From contig NC_081408.1 of the NCBI RefSeq assembly GCF_030272615.1, positions 307,399,950-307,463,949 on the forward strand: a stretch of DNA of 64,000 bases, in the 5' to 3' direction. Below are positions 57,393 through 64,000 of this stretch, in pieces. A program made the translations under genes and the position numbers. The notes under the pieces are model-generated. The model saw nothing but the letters and a program-made list of their open reading frames with translations, had not been told where the DNA came from and did no database searches. The DNA is from Cryptomeria japonica (lineage: Eukaryota; Streptophyta; Pinopsida; Cupressales; Cupressaceae). Within the stretch, counting starts at the first letter, position 1. Every line of letters starts with the position of its first letter.

Positions 57393-60172
57393 ATTATTAC
57401 CCTATGCATGGTCCTATTTTTCCCCCCACCTCGGTCGAACGCTCGGAGTTTTATTAGGGCAGCAATTTTTTGTTTGGCGAAAAAATCGTCGGTCTCACTC
57501 AATGGAATGTTGTCGCGTGGCCGATTTCTCCTTCTACTTATCGCGATGACGAACCGTCGGCTCCGACATGTCCAGTTATGCATTATTACCCTATGCATGC
57601 TCCTATTCCCCCCCCCCCCCCCCCCCCACTCGATCGAACGCTCGAGGTCATACCCTATCGACGTCGTCCCTTGAGCACCCTAAGTGCTCAAAATTGTCAA
57701 ACTTTGATGGGCCCTAACTCAGAATCCGTGGCACCTGCAAACATTCCAATTAAACCTACAGGGCCACGAGAGGGGTCCCTACAAAATCCTATCTCAGTTT
57801 TTCATGTTTCCCTACGGTTTTATTAGGGCAGCAATTTTTCAGTTGCTAAAAAAATCGTCAGTCTCACTCAATGGAATGTTGTCGCGTGGCCGATTTCTCG
57901 TTCTGCTCATCGCGATGACAAACCATCGGCTCTGAAATGTCTAGTTAGGCATTATTACCCTACGCATGCTCCTATTTTTCCCCCCCCACTCGATCGAACG
58001 CTCGAGGTCATACCCTACCGGTGTCGTCCCTTGAGCGTCCTAAGTGCTCAAAATTGTCAAACTTTGACGGGCCCTAACTCGGAATCTGTGGCCTATGAAT
58101 GTTTTGTTTGAACCTACGAGGCCACGAGAGGGGTCCCTACAAAATCCTATCATGGTTTTTCAAGTTGCCCTACGGTTTTATTAGAGCAGCAATTTTTTGG
58201 TTGGCAAAAAAATTGTTAATCTCACTCAATGGAATGTTGTCGCGTAGTCGATTTCTCGTTCTGCTCGTCGCGATGACGAACCGTCAGCTCTGACATGTCT
58301 AGTTAGACATTATTACCCTACGCATGCTCCTATTTTGTCCCCCCACTCGATCGAACACTCGGGGTCATACCCTACCGGTGTCGTCCCTTGAGCACCCTAA
58401 GTGCTCAAAATTGTCAAACTTTGACGGGCCCTATCTCGGAATCCGTGGCACCTGCAAACAATCTGTTTGAACCTACGAGGCCATGAAAGGGGTCCCTACG
58501 AAAGCCTATCTCAGTTTTTCAAGTTGCCCTACGGTTTTATTAGGGCAGCAATTTTTCAGTTGGCAAAAAAATGTCAGTCTCACTCAATGGAATGTTGTCG
58601 CGTGGCCGATTTCTTGTTTTGCTCATCGCGATGATGAACTATCAGCTCTGACATGTCCAGTTAGGCATTATTACCCTATGCATGCTCCTATTTTTCCCCC
58701 CCACTCGATCGAACGCTCAGGGTCATACCCTACCAACATCGTCCCTTGAGCGCCCTAAGTGCTCAAAATTGTCAAATTTTGACAGGCCCTAACTCAAAAT
58801 CCGTGGCAACTGCGAATGATCCATTTGAACCTACAGGGCCACGAGAGGGGTCCCTATGAAAGCCTATCTCGGTTTTTCAATTTTCCCTACAGTTTTATTA
58901 GGGCAGCAATTTTTCAGTTGGCAAAAAAATCGTCAATCTCACTCAATGGAATGTTGTCGCATGGCCGATTTCTCGTTCTGCTCGTCGTGATGATGAACCG
59001 TCGGCTCTGACATATCCAGTTAGGCATTATTACCCTATGCATGCTCCTATTTTCCCCCCCCACTCAATCGAACGCTCATGGTCATACCCTACCAGCGTCA
59101 TCCCTTGAGCGCCCTAAGTACTCAAAATTGTCAAACTTTGACGAGCCCTAATTCGGAATCCGTAGCACTTGCGAATAATCCATTTGAACCTACAGGGCCA
59201 CGAGAGGGGTCCCTACGAAAGCCTATCTCAGTTTTTCAAGTTGCCCTACGGTTTTATTAGGGCAGCAATTTTTCGGTTGGCGAAAAAATCGTCAATCTCA
59301 CTCAATGGAATGTTGTCACGTGGCCGATTTCTCATTCTGCTCATCGCGATGACAAACCGTCGGCTCTGACATGTGCAGTTAGGCATTATTACCCTACGCA
59401 TGCTCCTATTTTTCCCCCCCACTCGATCAAACACTCGGGGTCATACCCTACCGATGTCGTCCCTTGAGCGCCCTAAGTGCTCAAAATTGTCAAACTTTGA
59501 CGGGCCCTAACTCGGAATCCGTGGCACCTGTGAACATTTTGTTTAAACCTACGAGGCCACAAGAGGGGTCCCTACAAAATTCTATCTCGGTTTTTCAAGT
59601 TGCCCTATGATTTTATTAGGGCAGCAATTTTTTGGTTGGCGAAAAAATCGTCAATCTCACTCAATGGAATGTTGTCGCATGGCCGATTTCTCATTTTTCT
59701 CATTGCGATGATGAACCATCGGCTCTGACATGTCCAGTTAGGCATTATTACCCTACGCATGCTCCTATTTTTCCCCCCCACTCGATCGAACGCTCGGGGT
59801 CATACCCTACCGGCGTCGTCCCTTGAGCGCCCTAAGTGCTCAAAATTGTCAAACTTTGACAAACCCTAACTCGGAATTTGTGGTACCTGCGAATGATCCG
59901 TTTGAACCTACGGGGCCATGAGAGGGGTCCCTACGAAAGCCTATCTCGGTTTTTCAAGTTGCTCTATGGTTTTATTAGGGCAGCAATTTTTCGGTTGGCG
60001 AAAAAATCGTCAGTCTCACTCAATGGAATGTTGTCGCATGGCCGATTTATCGTTCTGCTCATCGCGATGACGAACCGTTGGCTCTGACATGTCCAGTTAG
60101 GCATTATTACCCTACGCATGCTCCTATTTTACACCCCCACTCGATCGAATGCTCGAGGTCATACCCTACGCA
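57393..60172 (+). repeat. Satellite-like tandem array, 359-bp unit, seven full copies plus partial ends
   Basis: The landmark attattaccctacgcatg starts at 57393, 57582, 57951, 58309, 58667, 59026, 59385, 59744 and 60103. Six of the intervals are 358 or 359 bp and one is 369. The first copy lacks about 170 bp. Units are richer in GC than the surroundings and well conserved with many C/T and G/A differences. Each has a C-run (7 to more than 20 bases), a cgatcgaacgctcg block, an 8-bp stem (ttgagcac / gtgctcaa, loop cctaa) and a ggccacgagaggggtcccta block. The array lies between two convergent degraded genes. It is not CRISPR and not telomeric. Open frames inside are chance products of the repeat. 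Confidence 0.93.
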
Positions 60173-60997
60173 TGTGACATCCATGAACGGATATGAAAGG
60201 ATATTTTGTAAACAATTAGAAACCATTAATGATAATCAAGTTGAAGCCTTGAGATTTATGCAATATGGTTCAAGTCCAAAACTATACCCTGAAGCCACAC
60301 ACTCTTCCCTCTCCTAGCATACAGTAACGAGTCACAAGTTAACATAGAATTTGGAAGGATTTGACAAGAGCGTTTTGATTTTACTTACGTCTTGTGTATT
60401 ATAATATAGACCAATTTGCCAATGTGACATCTTCATATGAGAGAAAAGCTTCATTTTATCTCAATACAGTTGTACCTATTTCATTATTAGAAAAAATAAA
60501 TAAGTTCTGCACTAAACTGCAATAAATAAATTAGTATCCTCTATATTATGGATTTGAATTGATGTTCTCAATTAGTTATTATTCCTACACCTCACACTCA
60601 CAAGATTAATAATGAAATGACATTTATGATTCATCAAATGCTGACAAAGTCCAATCAAAGTTCAACTTCAAGATGTATACAACATATCATATTCAACTTC
60701 AAGATGCATTCAACTTACCATATTCAAGCTCATGCCACCACCACTTGGATATTGTTATATGTCGATTAAAGTACAATATATGTAATAAAACCATATAGTC
60801 TTACAAAAAAGCCATCATAGACCATCTATGTCGATTAAAGTACAATTCATTTGTAATAGGGGCGCACTCACAATGTGAAGTTGCAAAGCCTTGTGGGAAG
60901 CATCAAAATAGAAACTTACTAATCTGACTCATACTACTGTCAAAAGCATCAAAGATGCTACTACTAGAGAACACCATGCTCCATTGTGGAGAGAATA
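60173..60997. other. Spacer between the tandem array and the transposase-like gene
   Basis: No gene is recognised. A ~33-bp phrase (ttcaacttcaagatg) is duplicated at 60661 and 60694, and gtcgattaaagtacaat occurs at 60762 and 60829. Confidence 0.5.
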
Positions 60998-63900
60998 TTA
61001 GGTGCATCTGATGTCAGCGTCTGAAAAATGAAAGAATGTTATTCAATTGCCAAAATCTAATTGACTTTATTTTATAAACCATTAATGAATAAAAATAGAC
61101 AAGGTTACCTGAGTGAAAGTTCGATGACCACCTTGACTAGTCAATGTCAAATGTTTGATTCAATAGATCATCTGTCATGACAATTTGATCCACTGCAGAT
61201 GTGTCCTGGCCACATGTATTTGAATCATCTTCATGATAATAAACACAACAAGACCCACAATTTAATCTCATTAATGCACAAAGGAATATGTACCATCACC
61301 AAGAGAGGGCCTTGTCAACGACGAATGAGCTAGCATGAACCTGTATTTTTAAGAATTGTTAGTCTACACATAAATTGCATGGATGAACATAAGTGGTGTT
61401 GCAAAAATATGTCCCTTCCAATTATATCAAGCGTACTTGCTATGTGCATGCAAAAATCGTGTTGCCCAAAAAAAACGTTCATCAATAGACCTGCATTTTG
61501 AACACATCCTTAATATACACGTAACAAACTTGAACATTAAGGTTTAATGATCATCGTTTGAAATGAAATGCATGATAAAAAAATAAGGCACCATTAAAGA
61601 AAAAAAATAAGGCACCATTAAAGACCTACTACTCAAGTGTGCCTGAAGGGTCATCTCTTTGTTTAAGAGTATCCAGTATTGCTTCATGATCAGTAGCAGT
61701 CACTGTCCATAGCTCTTTGGTCTTCAGTTTTGCTTGATGCTTCAACAACTTGACATTTGTAGCTATAATAAGGTGTGAATACATTATAATGGTTTTGTGT
61801 CTCTCATAGTCTTCAAATGCAGGTATGCCATTCTTTCTAATCATGTATGTTCGCAACCAAGTTCCCACAACAACAACTGAACCTGTAGGATATGTGAACC
61901 CATCATCATCTGTCACTGGTTGTGTTAGCTTTTGTTTTCCCTGTACACATTGTGCCAACCAATATTCTAATCTCTCTTCATTCCCTTGCGGTGCAACAAC
62001 TGCAAAAACATGTCCTGGTTGTACAAGATCTGATAGACGATCATACTCAAGTGAACTTTCCATGTCATCGTTTGACAAGGATATTGTTTGAGATGAAGGA
62101 GTTAGATAGTGGGGAACCCATGTATCAACCCACTCACTTGACTCACACTGGTCCCAATCACACCAAAGACAACTCTAACAAAAAAAAGCCAAAGCTCATG
62201 TCCAAATGGACCATGTACTTGCATCTGAGCTGGGAAATGAATGCATCTTTGAAGAATCTTTAATTGTTTGACAATCCAATCTATCTCCCACTGTTCCCTC
62301 CTCAACCAACCAAAAGAATCTGCTCACTGTTGAATCAAGAGTACCTCCATGTGACAATGCTGAACTACACCAATCAACAATAGAATGTGCATCAGAGAAA
62401 TTTGCACCTGAAATCCTCAATTGCTCCTTAACTAGAGCTCTCTTCAAACATGCACCTGCTCCATCATGCTCTCCCTTCCCATGCCCTGCCTCAAAAAAAC
62501 ACCAAATATAAGGTATACGCCTATCCACATGCATTCTACTCAACCAATAAAACATACGGGCATTCTTGAATTGACCTGTACAGTTATCTGACCATATTAT
62601 ATATCGGCCAATTACAATATCTTTCTCATGCAAGAACTCAAAAAAATTCTCGAAAGAATGTTGCACATACTCGGAGGAGTGTGATCTATCATCACTCATA
62701 TAAAAATGATACTCCCTGATTATCTTCCTATCCTCTTCTGTACTATCAGGAGCATGTCTATATGTAATGTGAACAAAAATAGCAATCTGGACTGAATTGT
62801 AGTACTGAGACTGTACATCATTTTGTGGTTGCAATGTATAGTTCTCTGCAAAATCAACCACCGATACAATAGTGCCAATCGGGAAAGAGTTCTTACACAT
62901 CCTGAACTATTGATCCAACCACTAAGACCTATGGGTGTGCCTTGCATACTTGTAGAAAAGATTTTCCTTAAAATCCAAAATAAAATCGGCAATACTCACT
63001 TCTCTTGAGACTAATTCGCACCTTCACCTCCACTCTTCAAATTATATTTCACTGTCTCGCATATTTTTTTCTCAACATAATTGTTTCCAAACTCATGTTC
63101 GCTGCCCTCATGCAAACATGAAAAAAACTTTGACAACCCACCGCATTCTAAGCACTTCTCATTCAAACAATCATTTCTATAGAAATAGTAGCCATCATCT
63201 CTAGGACATAAAAATAGATCTTTCAAGTCTCTTGATGATCTCGGAAATAGCATTGCACCACATTCCTGCAACATCTCATTAGTATGCATCGTAGAACGAA
63301 TATGACATAAAAGTTCATGGTACATTGAAAACTCCACATGGTACTTGCAACAACAGGTATTGCGAATCTTAAGAGGAACACAATAAAATGGTTTCAAAGA
63401 TTCAAAGGCCCTTTGTGATATTTGCAAAGTTGGATGTAATTCACAAAAAAAATTGTACAACATTGTTTGGCTTGATTACAAGAAATGTTTGGGATGCAGT
63501 GTGCGGTCTCGGTTGCCGATTCTTAATTTCAAAACATCCTTTACATTGGGTGACACTCTAGAATTAGAGTATCAAAATTGTTGAATCTCTTCCTTCACAT
63601 TGTCAGTCAACTTTCTATCAACACATGGAAGCCTCCCACCAAATGCCCATGTATCTTGTTGAAGTGGATCGTCAAGTCTTTGTCTTCGTGCAAGTGCTCT
63701 ATCCAGAGTTTTATGGTTTATGTTAAAATCAACACAAGTTTGTGTCATTTGACGAGCCTTCCTCAATTGATGGCTTACTAAGGAGGTTGTAATCACTCTT
63801 CGAGCAGCTCTCTTATCTCTTTCTTTGGTATTCTTTCCAATAGAATTGAGAGCATCAAATAGATATTTTGCAATAATAGAATTTCTCTCCGTCTTCTTGT

Positions 63901-64000
63901 TCATATGAATCTTCAATTTGTTTAGCAATGGTCTCATCTTTATCATCTTTAGCAATTGAACAAAGAGTTGGCATTGCTCGGTCAATGTCTTATTGCTAAA
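60998..64000 (-). pseudogene. DDE-type transposase-like pseudogene, spliced, runs off the right edge
   Basis: The frame is open at the window edge (FSNKTLTEQ) and reads a basic helical region (ERDKRAARRVITTSLVSHQL), then LDDPLQQDTWAFGGRLPCVD. A Cys-rich, probably zinc-binding part follows (NTCCCKYHVEF, NDCLNEKCLECGGL). After a frameshift near 63005 comes the core: VVDFAENYTLQPQND, then WSDNCTGQFKNARMF and CFFEAGHGKGEHDGAGACL. Asp, Asp and Glu are separated by 88 and 31 residues, a D-D-E pattern. A further domain reads VQPGHVFAVVAPQGNEERLE to about 61629. Likely 3' exons lie at about 61340-61270, 61250-61109 (donor ctcag/gtaacc) and 61020-60998 (acceptor tttttcag), ending TAA. Stops at 63572, 63476, 62935 and 62922 and a second frameshift near 62235 disable it. 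Similar D-D-E proteins of unsettled superfamily (perhaps Sola-like, from memory) occur in animal genomes. Confidence 0.65.
61021..61108 (-). other. Predicted last intron of the transposase-like gene
   Basis: On the minus strand the donor reads ctcag/gtaacc and the acceptor tttcatttttcag/acg, 88 bp apart. Both are strong plant splice signals. Splicing gives a final exon of 23 nt ending in TAA. This argues that the pseudogene descends from a spliced gene and not from a recent cDNA. Confidence 0.6.

Noticed and set aside
57393-60172. CRISPR-like repeat array
   Set aside because: Units are 359 bp, contiguous, without unique spacers, and the DNA is plant nuclear.
57381-60317. Many small open frames in the tandem array, several with similar peptides
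   Set aside because: They recur only because the DNA repeats. The 359-bp period is not a multiple of three, so the frame shifts between units, and stops cut each peptide at the same place.

Overview
The window looks like nuclear DNA of a seed plant with a large, repeat-rich genome. A gymnosperm is my best guess, but this is inference from style (deeply nested, heavily decayed Copia and Gypsy elements, several solo LTRs, AT-rich intergenic DNA, plant-mobile-domain sequence) and not from a marker gene. I see no prokaryotic, organellar or CRISPR features. Only one gene appears intact: a leucine-rich-repeat receptor kinase at 27255-30486 (+) with one 103-bp intron and a non-RD (HCD) kinase of the type used by plant immune receptors.

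Layout. 1-2171: no recognisable gene. 2172-15249: a plus-strand Copia element whose 5' LTR was split by a minus-strand Copia element (2672-9782, TSD attgg). Both carry gag, protease, integrase, RT and RNase H, all broken by stops and frameshifts. 15286-17877: a 5'-truncated LINE with RT, zf-RVT-like and RNase H remnants. 18420-19620: an unrecognised coding remnant. 19930-21090: about five degenerate copies of a ~218-bp tandem repeat. 21310-25745: a coiled-coil ORF split by a 3.6-kb ORF-free insertion that looks like a large solo LTR. 27255-30486: the receptor kinase. 34101-34930: a 319-bp tandem duplication ahead of a poly(A)-terminated, LINE-like 3' end. 36905-40850: a plant-mobile-domain (PMD) pseudogene hit twice by solo LTRs, each with a perfect 5-bp TSD. 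41517-50290: a minus-strand Gypsy element of the Tat type, recognisable by a second, archaeal-type RNase H. Inside it sit a 3.7-kb LTR element without pol (43260-46998, TSD aaaat) and a further LTR (48463-49932). 52628-54010: a tRNA-derived SINE-like sequence and a retroposon with a near-perfect 11-bp TSD.

The right end (about 54.4-64 kb) is the least familiar part. It holds a plus-strand six-exon gene of unknown function whose four premature stops are all TAG, then a 2.8-kb array of a 359-bp tandem repeat. Beyond the array is a convergent, spliced minus-strand pseudogene with a Cys-rich domain followed by a D-D-E constellation (D, 88 residues, D, 31 residues, E) and a GHGKGEHDG motif. That gene runs off the window edge. 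I read it as a decayed DDE-type transposase that may belong, with the array and the second gene, to one large DNA transposon. The link between the three is hypothesis.

The insertion order can be read from nesting. The Tat Gypsy, the PMD gene, the LINE and the plus Copia are older targets. The minus Copia, the solo LTRs and the pol-less LTR element came later. Many premature stops are TAG or TGA where the family normally has Gln, Arg or Trp, as expected from decay of methylated cytosines in silenced DNA.
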